From NCBI RefSeq assembly GCF_900101625.1, contig NZ_FMYZ01000015.1:1-64000 (forward strand): a DNA stretch of 64,000 nucleotides, read 5' to 3'. Within the stretch, counting starts at the first letter, position 1. Each line of letters opens with the position of its first letter. The DNA is from Cupriavidus sp. YR651. Its GTDB lineage: Bacteria; Pseudomonadota; Gammaproteobacteria; Burkholderiales; Burkholderiaceae. The position numbers and the translations under genes are program-made. Below are positions 1-9,287 of the stretch, piece by piece. The notes under the pieces were generated by a model, which saw only the letters and a list, made by a program, of their open reading frames with translations, searched no databases and was not told where the DNA came from.

Positions 1-74
1 AACATGGCCAACACGACGGCTGCACTGATCGGACGCAGCTGGAAGGCAAACGGTTGTACGGCTTTGGGGTTCAT
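1..74 (-). CDS. Probable fimbrial outer-membrane usher, N-terminal fragment cut by the window edge
   Basis: Reading leftward from an ATG at 74, the frame stays open to the edge and gives 24 residues. They have a basic, polar start followed by a hydrophobic run ending in AAVVLAM, which looks like the start of a signal peptide. The position just downstream of a PapD-like chaperone is where chaperone/usher operons carry the usher gene, so an usher is the natural guess. No ribosome binding site is convincing, and a GTG one codon upstream is also possible. The identity rests on context, because no usher domain lies inside the window. Confidence 0.4.
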   Translation of the reverse strand, partial: MNPKAVQPFAFQLRPISAAVVLAM

Positions 75-221
75 CACTATCAACTTCGATGTGGGCAAAC
101 TGGCACTTATTCCCAAAGCGGTAACGAAGGCAGCGTGTCCTGAGGTAAATGCTCGCTGGAGCAGCGGCTGGTGCTATGGCTGTGGCGGCGGAACTCGCCC
201 TGGCATGAAGACGAGAGCGCG

Positions 222-983
222 TTACTTCGGCTGGGGTGCTGCCCCAGACGTTGCGTCGCCTTCCGTGGAGCCGCCGTAGTCGTTGATGGCGCGGTAGTGC
301 ACCTTGACGTCGGCGCCCTGCACCGCGTCGCCGGTGAGCGGAAAGACCTTGGTCTCGCCCGGCCCGACCATGCCGCCGTCGTCGGACTTGGCGGTCTTGC
401 CACCACTACGCACTTCAAGCGCGGTGAAGGAGACGTGATACGGGGTGGGATTGCGCGCTTCGACCGCGGGATGATTTCCCGACTGGGTCGCGCGCCAGGT
501 GACTTGCGAGGGAGCGTCGTCCGCCATGCCCTTCAGGCCCGCGGGACGGTAAAAGAATTTGATGCGCGAACGGAAGGCCAGCTGCAGCTGATTGGCATTG
601 GCGGCTTCGCCCGTCGGCTTGGGCGGCACTTCGAGCACGTTGAGCCAGAAGACCGATTCCTTGTCCTGCGGCAGCGGCTCGCCGGTGTAGTGGATGCGCA
701 AGGTCTGACCCTTGCGAGGATCGATACGCGTGACCGGCGGCGTGACGATAAACGGAACATCTACGGAAGACGGCGTGGCCTTGGCGTCGCCGTTGTCGAG
801 CCACGCCTGCGTCAGCGCGGGCGACTGGCCCTCGTTGCTGAGCTTGATCGTGACTTCACTTTCCTTTGCGTGATAAATGACCCGCGTGCCCCCGATGACA
901 ACAGAGGCTTGCGCCTGCAGGGCGCCTGCGAGTCCCAGCGCGAGTACGCTGGTGGCCAGAAAATTTCTGATAGCGGGTTTCAT
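222..983 (-). CDS. Periplasmic fimbrial chaperone (PapD family)
   Basis: A 253-residue exported protein with a typical signal peptide ending in AQAS. It has the two-domain immunoglobulin-like pattern of pilus chaperones. The N-terminal domain holds a strand with RVIYHAKESEVTIKLSNEG, a proline-rich linker follows, and then FRSRIKFFYRP, the segment that carries the conserved chaperone signature. Chaperones of this family hold pilin subunits in the periplasm by donor-strand complementation and pass them to the usher. It lies 86 bp after the pilin gene and before the probable usher, all on the minus strand, so the three are likely one operon. Length and order are normal for the family. Confidence 0.93.
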   Translation of the reverse strand: MKPAIRNFLATSVLALGLAGALQAQASVVIGGTRVIYHAKESEVTIKLSNEGQSPALTQAWLDNGDAKATPSSVDVPFIVTPPVTRIDPRKGQTLRIHYTGEPLPQDKESVFWLNVLEVPPKPTGEAANANQLQLAFRSRIKFFYRPAGLKGMADDAPSQVTWRATQSGNHPAVEARNPTPYHVSFTALEVRSGGKTAKSDDGGMVGPGETKVFPLTGDAVQGADVKVHYRAINDYGGSTEGDATSGAAPQPK

Positions 984-1069
984 TTTGGGGGGGCGAATGA
1001 TTAATGGCGTAAAACCGGGAGAAATGCGGAGCGGCCGATGGCCGGCTCCGCTGCACTGCGCTACCGCGA

Positions 1070-1639
1070 TTACGGGTAGACGATGGTGTACTGCACCGAC
1101 GAGTTGACCGCGCCGCCGGTGGCGGCACCGGTCGACACATAACGGGCGATGTAACGCATCGTGGCCGAACCGGCGGAACCGGCCGGCGAGCCGGCAACGA
1201 GCGGCACCGAGTGCGAGTTCTGCGAGGCATCGGCAAAGCCAGCCTTGATTTCAGAATCGTCGTCCGCATTGAACAGACCGATTTGCACATTGCTGGCGGC
1301 GCCGGAGCCCGAAGCAACGATCAGGCGGCCGGTGGTGGCATCCACGGTCGGGCCCGCTTCAAAGAAGGTGCGGACATTGCCGGAGTCCGGGTTGCAGCCA
1401 GTCAGCGAAATGCTGAACGGCGTGGCGCCGGCGACGTTGCCTGCCGTAGCCAGAAGGCCGCTCGACACATTGGGCAGCGCCACGGTGAAGTCCTTGCTGG
1501 ACGTGCCATTGCCGTTGGCGGTGCAGGTTTGGGCCGTGATGCTGCCCGTGAAGGAGATCGTGCCATCCACGGCTGCGGCATATTGCGATACGGTGGCGGC
1601 GGCTGCGAAGGCGAGTGCGGAAAGGAGCTTGGTTTTCAT
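1070..1639 (-). CDS. Type 1-like fimbrial major subunit (pilin)
   Basis: Encodes about 189 residues with a signal peptide (MKTKLLSALAFAAAATVSQ, cleaved near YAAA-VDG). The mature protein starts with the pattern of fimbrial subunits, GTISFTGSITAQTC, has a second cysteine in SLTGCNP, and ends in VQYTIVYP, the usual C-terminal beta-strand with a penultimate aromatic residue. The two cysteines would form the conserved disulfide. I chose the ATG at 1639 because the signal peptide begins there. A TTG five codons upstream is also in frame. It is the first gene of the fimbrial operon, and the AT-richer region upstream (1655-2000) probably holds the promoter. Confidence 0.92.
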   Translation of the reverse strand: MKTKLLSALAFAAAATVSQYAAAVDGTISFTGSITAQTCTANGNGTSSKDFTVALPNVSSGLLATAGNVAGATPFSISLTGCNPDSGNVRTFFEAGPTVDATTGRLIVASGSGAASNVQIGLFNADDDSEIKAGFADASQNSHSVPLVAGSPAGSAGSATMRYIARYVSTGAATGGAVNSSVQYTIVYP

Positions 1640-1654
1640 GATGCGGATAAACAA

Positions 1655-2296
1655 TGAGAATTAATGAAGTTTTGCGTAGCAGGGTGAGGAATTAATATTT
1701 GCCTCGTGGCATCTGCACGCAAATTTGCAAATGATTTCTGACTTACTGACTTACTGACTTATTACGCTCAGGCTTGAATCTCCATAAAAATCCTTAACTG
1801 ATCCAATCACAGAATCTTGCGAATCGCCGGTAGCTCGTTCCATCCATTTACGATTTACCTGCCATTCGCGGCGCCACCCATTAGGAATCGACTGGAAGCA
1901 CTAACTGGGGAGGCGCTGTTTTTCTGATGCCTGTAATGTAGAAAAACGCGCATACCGGGCACATAGAACGATTCCTAAAGTCCCGGACCCCCGGGATATT
2001 TAGAAATACTTCGAACACGCCTGCGTGTATTGGCCCGACGAAATGAAATAACAGTCACTTCGGAGTGACGCGGCCGGGATAATCGCCGAGCCTGGGGATG
2101 TGCCGAGAAGGGAATTGGGGTGAAATCGTGATCAGAGGATCACTACTGCCGGGTGGGGGTGGGACTTGATCCGCATGTGACGCCTTCGAACAATTCACAT
2201 GCCGCGGCGTCCGCCATGACGGATCGCCTGGCGAGCCGCTCGGTTGCCGCTTTGCCACCCAGGGGCCACGCACGCCGATTGCCGGCGCCAAACAAA
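1655..2296. other. Gene-free region upstream of the fimbrial operon
   Basis: About 640 bp with no convincing coding frame. Base composition is clearly more AT-rich than the surrounding genes between about 1660 and 2000, as expected for promoter DNA of a phase- or niche-regulated fimbrial operon. A short direct repeat (two ACTTACTG units followed by ACTTATTAC) lies at 1740-1763. The right part contains the terminator of the metal efflux operon. I see no tRNA or clear small RNA. Confidence 0.5.
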
Positions 2297-2319
2297 AAAC
2301 CCGCCGGATTGGCGGGTTT
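2297..2319 (-). terminator. Rho-independent terminator of the czcCBA-like operon
   Basis: A perfect 9-bp stem, AAACCCGCC and GGCGGGTTT, closes a 5-base loop. Read on the minus strand the stem is followed by a run of T residues. It lies 25 bp beyond the stop codon of the efflux pump gene at 2345. Confidence 0.9.
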
Positions 2320-2344
2320 CTTGCTGAAGCAGAGGTCTACAGGT

Positions 2345-5300
2345 TCAGGACGGCAGCGATTCCGACAACCGGTTGTTGCCTTCGTCGCCTTCCTCATCCG
2401 GCCACGTGCGGCCGACCATCCACTCATACAGCGTGGGCAGCACGATCAGCGTCAGCAGCGTGGCGGTGATCAGGCCGCCGATGATGACGATGGCCAGCGG
2501 ACGCTGCGTCTCGGAGCCGATGGCGCGCGAAATCGCCATCGGGAACAGGCCCAGCATGGCCAGCAGTGCCGTCATCAGCACCGTGCGCAGCCGGTCCATC
2601 GACCCCGTCAGCACGGCCTGGCGCACCGGCATGCCTTCGTCGCGCAACTGGTTGAAGTACGTCACCATCACCACGCCGTTCAGCACGGCCTGGCCGAACA
2701 GTGCGATAAAGCCGATGGCCGCCGACACCGACAACGGAATGCCGGTGAGGAACAGCGCGAACACACCGCCAATCAGCGCGAACGGGATGTTCGAGATGAT
2801 CAGCGTGGCGCTCTTGAACGACTTGAACGCGTTGAACAGCAGCAGGAAGATCACCAGCACCGACAGCGGCACCACGATCGACAACCGCGCCATCGCACGT
2901 TCCTGGTTCTCGAATTCGCCGGACCAGCTGATCTTGACGTCTTCGGCGTTCACGTTCTTCTTGACCAGCGCCTGCATGTCCTTCACCACGCTACCCATGT
3001 CGCGGTCGTGGATGAAGATGCCGATCGACGTGGTGCGCTGGCCGTTTTCGCGGCTGATGTTCATCGCGCCCGATGCGGCACGGAACGTCACCAGCTGCGA
3101 CAGCGGCACCTGCGCGCCATCCGGGGTCTGCATGAAGATGTTCGGCAGGTTCGGCAGCTCGCGCTCGCCCGGCCTCAGGCGCACGGCCACGCTGAAGTGC
3201 TTCTCGCCTTCCCACAGCTCCGTGGCGGCCTTGCCGGCCAGCGCGGTTTCCATCAGGTCCTGCACATCGGCCACGTTGATGCCGTAGCGCGCCGCCTGGG
3301 CCCGGTCGAATTCCAGCACGTACTGCGGCAGTTCGCCGTCGCGGTCGATGAACGCGCGCATCACGCCCTTGACCGACTGCACGTTGGCCAGGATCTGGTC
3401 GGCCACCTGCTTGTTGTGCTCCAGGCTGTCGCTCTGGACCTTGATGACGATCTGGCCCTTGATCTGCGAAATGCTCTCGAGGATGTTGTCGCGCACCGGC
3501 TGCGAGAAGTTGGGCTCGATGCCCGGCAGCTGGCGCAGGTTGCGGTTGATTTCCTCGATGATCTTGCGCTTGTCGTAGCCCGCGCGCCATTGCTTGTCGC
3601 CCTTCAGGTCGACCAGGATTTCCACGGTATTGATCAGCTTGGGATCGGTGCCGTCGTCCGGACGGCCCACCTTGGAGATCGTGGTGTTGACCTCCGGCGT
3701 CTTGCGGATGACGCTGCGCAGCAGGCGCGCCTGGTCCCGGGCCTCGTCGATCGAGACCGACGCCGGCAGGTCGAAGCTCACCCACATCGATCCCTCGTCC
3801 AGTTCCGGCAGGAATTCGCTGCCGAGGAACTTGCCCACGCCCACCGTCGCCACCAGCAGGGCCAGCGCAATGCCGACCACCTTCTTCTTGTTGTCCAGCG
3901 CCCAGGCGAGCATCGGTTCGTAGATGCGCTTGCAGTGGCGCACCACGAAATTGTCCTCGTGGGCGATGTTCTTGGTGAGCAGCAGGTGGCACAGCAGCGG
4001 CACCACGGTCAGCGACATGATCAGCGAACCGATCAGCGCGCCGGTCACCGTATAGGCCATCGGCGCGAAGATCTTCCCTTCGTGCCGCTGCAGCGTGAAG
4101 ATCGGAATGTGCGCCGCGATGATGATGACCATCGAGAACACGGTCGGCCGGCCCACTTCCGAGGTCGCCTGCAGGATCGCGTACAGCCGCGCCTTGCTGT
4201 CCTTGATCTGGTGCTCCTTCAGCTCGCCCAGTCGCTTGAAGATGTTCTCGACGACGATCACGGCGCCGTCCACGATAATCCCGAAGTCCATCGCGCCGAG
4301 CGACAGCAGGTTAGCCGGAATCCCCACCCACGTCAGGCCGATGAACGTCGACAGCAGCGCCAGCGGAATCACCAGCGCCACGATGGCGGCGGCGCGCACA
4401 TTGGCCAGGAACAGGTACAGCACGGCCATCACCAGCAGCGCGCCCTCCACCAGGTTGCCGAACACCGTGTGCAGCGTCTTGTCGATCAGCGTGGAGCGGT
4501 CGTAGTACGGCACGATCTTCACGCCCTTGGGCAGGATCGTGGAGTCCAGCAGTTCGATCTTCTGCTTGAGGGCCTCCAGTACGATGGACGGATTCTCGCC
4601 CTTGCGCATCACCACGATGCCCGAGACGATGTCGTCCTCGTTATCCTGGCCCATCAGCCCCTGCGGCGGCGCGGCCCCCACCTTCACTTCGGCAATGTCC
4701 TTGACGAGGATCGGCGTGCCGTTGGTCTCCGTCACCACCACGTTGGCGATGTCGGCCGAGGTCCTGAAGCTGCCCAGCGACCGCAGCAGGAACTGCTGGC
4801 GGCCCTGCGCCACGGCACCGCCGCCGGCATTGGAGTTGCCACGTTGCAGCGCGGTGAACAGTTGCGACAGCGAGACCTTGGCGTCACGCATGCGCGCCAG
4901 GTTCGGATTCACCTCGTACTGCTTGATGGTGCCGCCGATGGTCACCAGGTCCGCCACGCCAGGCACCTGGCGCAGGTTCTTTTCCACCACCCAGTCCTGC
5001 AGCGTGCGCAGTTCCTGCGCCGTGTAGCCCTTGCCGGTCAGACGGAAACGGAAGATCTCGCCGATGGCGGTGGAAAGCGGCGCGAGGTCCGGATGGACCC
5101 CGTCAGGCAAGTCCACGCTGCGCAGGCGCTCGATGATCTGCTGACGCGCCGTGACGTCGGTGGCCTTGTCGTTGAAGGTCACCATCATGAACGACAGGCC
5201 GAACTGGGTGTGCGAGAACACGCGCACCGAATTGGGCGTGCCCGCCAGCGCGGTCTCGATCGGAATCGTGACCTGACGCTCCACTTCTTCCGCGGCACGG

Positions 5301-5464
5301 CCCGGATAGAGCGTGATGATGTTGACCTGGATGTCGGAAACATCCGGGAAAGCCTCGATGGGCAGGTTCTTGAAGGCGGCCAGGCCGCCGGCGACGAAGA
5401 TGATCAGGCCCAGCCAGACAAACAGCTTCTGGTGCAGCGCAAAACTGACGATACGGGAAATCAT
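2345..5464 (-). CDS. czcA: Heavy-metal efflux RND pump, CzcA family
   Basis: A 1039-residue inner-membrane pump with the full RND layout: an N-terminal membrane helix (FVWLGLIIFVAGGLAAF), a large periplasmic domain, a bundle of six helices, a second periplasmic domain and the final helices. The family signature DFGIIVDGAVIVVEN lies near residue 391. This DFGx3DGAx3VEN form is the one described for CzcA-like pumps of divalent cations, as against the CusA form for monovalent ions. Such pumps form a tripartite complex with a CzcB adaptor and a CzcC channel and use the proton gradient. The adaptor and channel genes lie directly upstream in the same direction. The exact metal cannot be read from sequence, so the symbol denotes the family. 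Confidence 0.93.
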   Translation of the reverse strand: MISRIVSFALHQKLFVWLGLIIFVAGGLAAFKNLPIEAFPDVSDIQVNIITLYPGRAAEEVERQVTIPIETALAGTPNSVRVFSHTQFGLSFMMVTFNDKATDVTARQQIIERLRSVDLPDGVHPDLAPLSTAIGEIFRFRLTGKGYTAQELRTLQDWVVEKNLRQVPGVADLVTIGGTIKQYEVNPNLARMRDAKVSLSQLFTALQRGNSNAGGGAVAQGRQQFLLRSLGSFRTSADIANVVVTETNGTPILVKDIAEVKVGAAPPQGLMGQDNEDDIVSGIVVMRKGENPSIVLEALKQKIELLDSTILPKGVKIVPYYDRSTLIDKTLHTVFGNLVEGALLVMAVLYLFLANVRAAAIVALVIPLALLSTFIGLTWVGIPANLLSLGAMDFGIIVDGAVIVVENIFKRLGELKEHQIKDSKARLYAILQATSEVGRPTVFSMVIIIAAHIPIFTLQRHEGKIFAPMAYTVTGALIGSLIMSLTVVPLLCHLLLTKNIAHEDNFVVRHCKRIYEPMLAWALDNKKKVVGIALALLVATVGVGKFLGSEFLPELDEGSMWVSFDLPASVSIDEARDQARLLRSVIRKTPEVNTTISKVGRPDDGTDPKLINTVEILVDLKGDKQWRAGYDKRKIIEEINRNLRQLPGIEPNFSQPVRDNILESISQIKGQIVIKVQSDSLEHNKQVADQILANVQSVKGVMRAFIDRDGELPQYVLEFDRAQAARYGINVADVQDLMETALAGKAATELWEGEKHFSVAVRLRPGERELPNLPNIFMQTPDGAQVPLSQLVTFRAASGAMNISRENGQRTTSIGIFIHDRDMGSVVKDMQALVKKNVNAEDVKISWSGEFENQERAMARLSIVVPLSVLVIFLLLFNAFKSFKSATLIISNIPFALIGGVFALFLTGIPLSVSAAIGFIALFGQAVLNGVVMVTYFNQLRDEGMPVRQAVLTGSMDRLRTVLMTALLAMLGLFPMAISRAIGSETQRPLAIVIIGGLITATLLTLIVLPTLYEWMVGRTWPDEEGDEGNNRLSESLPS

Positions 5465-5477
5465 GGGGCCGTCGTCC

Positions 5478-6701
5478 TCATTGCTTGGACGACGCGCGCG
5501 CCGCGTTCACGGCCGTGGCATCGCGCAGGATGTCTTGCAGGTAGAGGTTGCCATCGGTGATCACCACATCGCCATCCTTCAGGCCTTCCACCACCTCGGC
5601 GGTGCCGGGCATCTGCACGCCCAGCTTCACCTGGCGACGCTCGAACGTGTTCTGCGCGGTGCGCACGAACACGTAGTTCTTGTTGTCAGCCAGGAACACG
5701 GCCTTGGACGGCACCGAGATGCCCTGGAACGACGCTGCCTTCAGCCTCGCCGTGACGAACATTTCCGCCTTCAGGCGGCGGTCGGCATTGGGCACGACCA
5801 GCCGCACCTTGATGCTGCGGGAATTGGGATCGACGTAATCGGCGATCTTCACCACGGTGCCCTCGAAGGTCTCGCCCGGATAGGCGGTGCTGGTCAGCCG
5901 CACCGTCACGCCGGGCTTGAACAGCCCCATGTCCGCCTCGGCGGCGTCCACCTGCGCCCACAGCGTGGTCGGGTCGGTCACCAGGAACAGCGGCGCGGTG
6001 GGCGGCTGGTCGGGACGCAGCTCCATGCCCGAATTGATGTTGCGCTCGACCACCAGCCCCTCGATCGGGCTGCGCAGCGCAAAGCGCTGGTTGACGGCAT
6101 CGCCACCGGCGGCCGCGCCATACATGCGCAGCGCGGCCTGGGTGCGCTGCTGGTCGGCGGCGGCGCGGGCGCTGTCCGCCTGGGCCTGCTCCAGCTCCTT
6201 CTGCGCGATGATGCCGGCGCCGTACAGCTCACGCTGGCGCGCCAGTGACTTGGCGGCCAGGGCACTGTCCGCGGCGGCCTTGCGGGCATCGGCCTGCGCC
6301 ACGCCGAAATCGGGCGAGGTCAGCATCGCCAGCGGCTGGCCGGCTTTCACGGTGGTCCCGGGCTGGGCCAGGACCTCCATGACACGGCCGGCAAACGGCG
6401 TGGTCACGCGCACGGTCTTGTCCTCGTTCCAGACCAGCCGGCCCGGCAGGCTGAGCATGCGGTCGCCGCCGCTCTTGACCGGTTGGCCGACGATGCCCGG
6501 CAGGGTCTTGACGCTGGCCGGGAACTGGATCGTCTGCCCGCTGACCTTGGGATCGTCGTCGGGTTCGGGGGCTTCCTTCTTGCCGCAGGCGGCGAGTGCG
6601 AGTGCGCACAGCGATAACGCGGCGACCAGCCGCACGGCGCCATTGCGGGGGAAGCTGCGAGACACGGGGGACGGGGACTTCAAATCAAGGACGCGGCGCA
6701 T
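5478..6701 (-). CDS. czcB: Metal efflux periplasmic adaptor, CzcB family lipoprotein
   Basis: The start at 6701 gives a 407-residue protein with a lipobox (LALAAC, Cys39), so it is probably anchored in the inner membrane and spans the periplasm. It has a barrel-sandwich half (TTPFAGRVMEVLAQPGTTV), a helical hairpin rich in Ala and Gln, a second half-motif (LRSPIEGLVVERNINSG), and a C-terminal beta-barrel. A longer open frame runs to 7085, but that part overlaps the channel gene and lacks adaptor features. The gene overlaps the end of the channel gene by 17 bp and is followed after 13 bp by the pump, so translation of the three is probably coupled. Confidence 0.92.
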   Translation of the reverse strand: MRRVLDLKSPSPVSRSFPRNGAVRLVAALSLCALALAACGKKEAPEPDDDPKVSGQTIQFPASVKTLPGIVGQPVKSGGDRMLSLPGRLVWNEDKTVRVTTPFAGRVMEVLAQPGTTVKAGQPLAMLTSPDFGVAQADARKAAADSALAAKSLARQRELYGAGIIAQKELEQAQADSARAAADQQRTQAALRMYGAAAGGDAVNQRFALRSPIEGLVVERNINSGMELRPDQPPTAPLFLVTDPTTLWAQVDAAEADMGLFKPGVTVRLTSTAYPGETFEGTVVKIADYVDPNSRSIKVRLVVPNADRRLKAEMFVTARLKAASFQGISVPSKAVFLADNKNYVFVRTAQNTFERRQVKLGVQMPGTAEVVEGLKDGDVVITDGNLYLQDILRDATAVNAARASSKQ

Positions 6702-8073
6702 CGGTACGGACCTGGGGAAGCTTGTTGATATCGGAATTCGTGGTCTGGAGGGCGGTGAGGTAGGCCGACAGGGCCTTGGCATAGTTGCCCTGCGCCTCGA
6801 CGGCATCCAGCCGGGTCTGGCGCAGCGCGCGGCGCGCGTCCAGCAAGTCCAGCACGCCGCTGGCACCCTTGGAATAGGCGAACTCGGCGCTGTTGGCAAC
6901 GGACTCCGCGGCCGGCAGCACGGATTCCCGCATCTGCTGGAGCGATCCGCGTGCCGCATCCAGCTGGCTGCGCAGGCGCTCGATGTCGTTCTGGGCCGAC
7001 AGCAGGATGCGATTGCGGTCATCCAGCGCCGCGTAGTAGTCCACCTCGGCGCGACGCGCCTCGCCGCCATAGCTGTGGCGCACATACAGCGGGATCGACA
7101 CGAACACGCCGTAGCTGTTGCCGCTGCCGGTGGTATTGGCTTCGGACACCGGGTAATGCTCGGCCTGCGCCCCGACGGTCACATCCGGCACGCGGCCGGC
7201 ACGGGCCAGGTCGCGCGCGGCGGAGGCGGCGGCCAGGCGCGCCTCGGCGGCCGTTACGTCCGGGCGGCGCTGTAGCACCTCGGGGTCGATCGGCGGCACC
7301 GGGGCGTCCACCGTCGGCCAGTCCGGCACCAGCCGGTTGTCCAGCAGCGTGCCGGGCACGCCGATCGCGGCGGCCAGTGCGGCCTTGTCGCTGACGTGGT
7401 CCGCCTGCGCGGCGCGCAGGTCGTTCTGGGCGCGCAGCGTCTCCAGCTGGAGCTTGGTCACGTCGGCGCGGGATACATCGCCGGATTTCAGGCGGGTTTC
7501 GTTGGCTTGCTGCGTGCGGCCATACAGGCCGACGGTTTCCGTCAGCACTTCCACGCGCGTCTGGCTGACCACGGCTTCATACCAGGCCTGGTCGACGGCG
7601 CCGATCTGCTGCGCCACCACGGCCTGCGTCTGCTCGCCGACGGCGGCGCTGGCCTTGCGGGCCGCATCCACGCGCAGATTGCCCTTGTTGGCGGTTTCGA
7701 TGACCTGGTCGACCCGCAAGGTCGAATCCACGGTCTTGCTGCGCAGGTTGCCGGACCCGACGCCGAGGTGCGGGTTGATATTGGCCACCCCCAGGCTCAG
7801 CACCGGGTTGGGTCGTTGGGAAGCAATCTCGATATCGGCCTGGCTGGCTTCCTCGCCACGGCGGGCGGAAATGATGTCGCGGTTGCAACGCAGCGCGTCA
7901 AGGCGCGCCTGGGCCAGCGTCAGGGTTGCCTTGGCAGGCGGGGGAATGCAGGGGCCGTCCGGCGGCATGGGCGCGCTGGCGGCATGGCCAGCGCTGGCCA
8001 CCAGGGCAAGCAGCGTTGCCGCGGCGGCTCGGGAAACAGGAAAATGCACGATCAGTCTGGCTCGATTCGACAA
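6685..8073 (-). CDS. czcC: Outer-membrane efflux channel, TolC/CzcC family
   Basis: A 462-residue exported protein with a signal peptide (about residues 1-31, ending GHAAS) and two copies of the long Ala/Gln-rich helical repeat that builds the TolC tunnel. One copy starts around ANKGNLRVDAARKASAAV and the second around EVLQRRPDVTAAEARLAAA. The RRPDV motif in the middle is characteristic of this family. It is the first gene of the operon, so the promoter should lie in the 312 bp to its right. It would complete the efflux route from the cytoplasm or periplasm to outside. Confidence 0.92.
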   Translation of the reverse strand: MSNRARLIVHFPVSRAAAATLLALVASAGHAASAPMPPDGPCIPPPAKATLTLAQARLDALRCNRDIISARRGEEASQADIEIASQRPNPVLSLGVANINPHLGVGSGNLRSKTVDSTLRVDQVIETANKGNLRVDAARKASAAVGEQTQAVVAQQIGAVDQAWYEAVVSQTRVEVLTETVGLYGRTQQANETRLKSGDVSRADVTKLQLETLRAQNDLRAAQADHVSDKAALAAAIGVPGTLLDNRLVPDWPTVDAPVPPIDPEVLQRRPDVTAAEARLAAASAARDLARAGRVPDVTVGAQAEHYPVSEANTTGSGNSYGVFVSIPLYVRHSYGGEARRAEVDYYAALDDRNRILLSAQNDIERLRSQLDAARGSLQQMRESVLPAAESVANSAEFAYSKGASGVLDLLDARRALRQTRLDAVEAQGNYAKALSAYLTALQTTNSDINKLPQVRTDAPRP

Positions 8074-8385
8074 CGATCAGAGGTAAACGACCGTGCCAGT
8101 CTAACGGTGCACCGGGATGGCAACTTTTCTCGATATTGATCCCGGAAGCCGTCAAATTTATGTTCGCCTGATGACTGCGCACGATCTCCCGAGCGCATTC
8201 AAACCCAATCTCATTACAAACGCCTTTCATCCTGTCGATAAATCTCGGGAATAGCAGGGAAAAGCGGCGTTCAGGGAAAACACCGATTGGCTGGGCAATA
8301 TTTACGCCCGGATTACCCGGCGCGGCCTAAAGGCGCCATCAAAATGCGGCCCCGAACGGGCGTGGCGAGGGTTGCGGTTGGTCTC
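8074..8385. other. Intergenic region, probable promoter of czcCBA
   Basis: A 312-bp gap between the start of the channel gene and the stop of the CitE-like gene, both on the minus strand. The pair CATTCAAAC (8196-8204) and CATTACAAAC (8212-8221) forms a short direct repeat about 16 bp apart, a layout used by OmpR-type metal regulators. No regulator gene is next to the operon, so this is only a candidate. I find no open frame worth calling. Confidence 0.4.
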
Positions 8386-9270
8386 TCATGGCTGCCGGGC
8401 GGCGACGATCCGCTGGGCACGCTCCAGCACCGGTCGATCGACCATCTTTCCATCCACGGCGATGGCCGCCCCCTGCGCGGCGGCGGCTTGCCCGACCACG
8501 CGCGTGGCCCATGCCAGCTCCTCCGCGGAGGGCGCCAGGCCGGCGTGTACGCCCGCCACCTGATTAGGATGGATCAGCAGCTTGGCGCCAAACCCGAAGC
8601 GCCGGGCGCGGGCGGTATCCGCCGCCAGCGCTTGCGCATCGCCGATCGCCGTACACACCCCGTCGACCGGCGCGGGCAGCCCGGCCGCCCGGGAGTGCGC
8701 CACCAGCTGGCCGCGGAAGTAATGCAAGGGCTCGCCATCGTCGGCCACATCGAGGTCGAACATCAGGTCGATGCTGCCAAACAGCAATCGCGCGATACCG
8801 CGCGTGCGCGCGAGCTCCGGCAGGTCGGCAAAACCGGCGGCGGTCTCCAGCAGCGCATGGCAACGCACATCGGGCAGCGTGGCCTGCAGCGCGGCGACCG
8901 ATCCGGCATCGGCCTTGGGCAACACCAGCGCGGCGACGGCCTGGTCGCGACACCACGCGAGGTCGTCCGCGAAGTACGCCGTATCGGCGCCGTTGATGCG
9001 CACCAGCAATGCCACGCCCGCGGCGTCGGCTTCCGCAAGCAGGCCGCGCCACGGTGCGGCGAGTCCCGCACGTGCGTCGGACTTGGCATCCGGCGCCACG
9101 GCGTCCTCGAAATCGACAATCACGGCGTCGGCGCCGGCGGCAATCGCCTTGCCGATCCGGTCGGGCCGGGTGGCCGGCACAAACAGGTAGCTGCGCGGCG
9201 GGCGGGCGGTGGTGGCACTGGTAGCAGTCATGGCGATCGTGACGGTCGTAGTGGTCATTTTGGTCGTCAT
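8386..9270 (-). CDS. CitE-like CoA-ester lyase (HpcH/HpaI aldolase family)
   Basis: A 294-residue cytoplasmic protein whose core begins with RSYLFVPATRPDRIGKA, the typical start of citrate lyase beta-like enzymes. The metal and substrate motifs are present: DAVIVDFEDAV with the Glu/Asp pair, an arginine in LLVRINGADT, HALLETAAG with the metal-binding Glu, and a C-terminal IHPNQV. These enzymes cleave or form 3-hydroxyacyl-CoA bonds (for example malyl-CoA or citramalyl-CoA). The upstream gene, 17 bp away, is a family III CoA transferase, so the pair probably activates an acid to its CoA ester and then cleaves it. The N-terminal 25 residues are threonine-rich and atypical, so the true start may be further in. 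Confidence 0.88.
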   Translation of the reverse strand: MTTKMTTTTVTIAMTATSATTARPPRSYLFVPATRPDRIGKAIAAGADAVIVDFEDAVAPDAKSDARAGLAAPWRGLLAEADAAGVALLVRINGADTAYFADDLAWCRDQAVAALVLPKADAGSVAALQATLPDVRCHALLETAAGFADLPELARTRGIARLLFGSIDLMFDLDVADDGEPLHYFRGQLVAHSRAAGLPAPVDGVCTAIGDAQALAADTARARRFGFGAKLLIHPNQVAGVHAGLAPSAEELAWATRVVGQAAAAQGAAIAVDGKMVDRPVLERAQRIVAARQP

Positions 9271-9287
9271 TGGCGGCGGCGCGCCAC

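Noticed and set aside
4..279. A 91-residue plus-strand frame at the left edge
   Set aside because: No signal or domain is visible. The minus strand carries a plausible signal peptide beginning an usher gene.
1740..1763. ACTTACTG repeats as a phase-variation tract for the fimbriae
   Set aside because: Only two full units and a partial one are present, too few for slippage-driven switching, and the tract is far from the pilin start.
2153..5560. A 1135-codon open frame on the plus strand
   Set aside because: It is the antisense shadow of the CzcA-like pump gene and its codons are rich in His, Arg, Gln and Asp as expected from reversed GC-rich coding DNA. The minus-strand protein matches a known family over its whole length.
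5478..7085. A 535-residue version of the CzcB-like adaptor
   Set aside because: The extra N-terminus is coded inside the channel gene in another frame. The lipobox start at 6701 gives the normal length.
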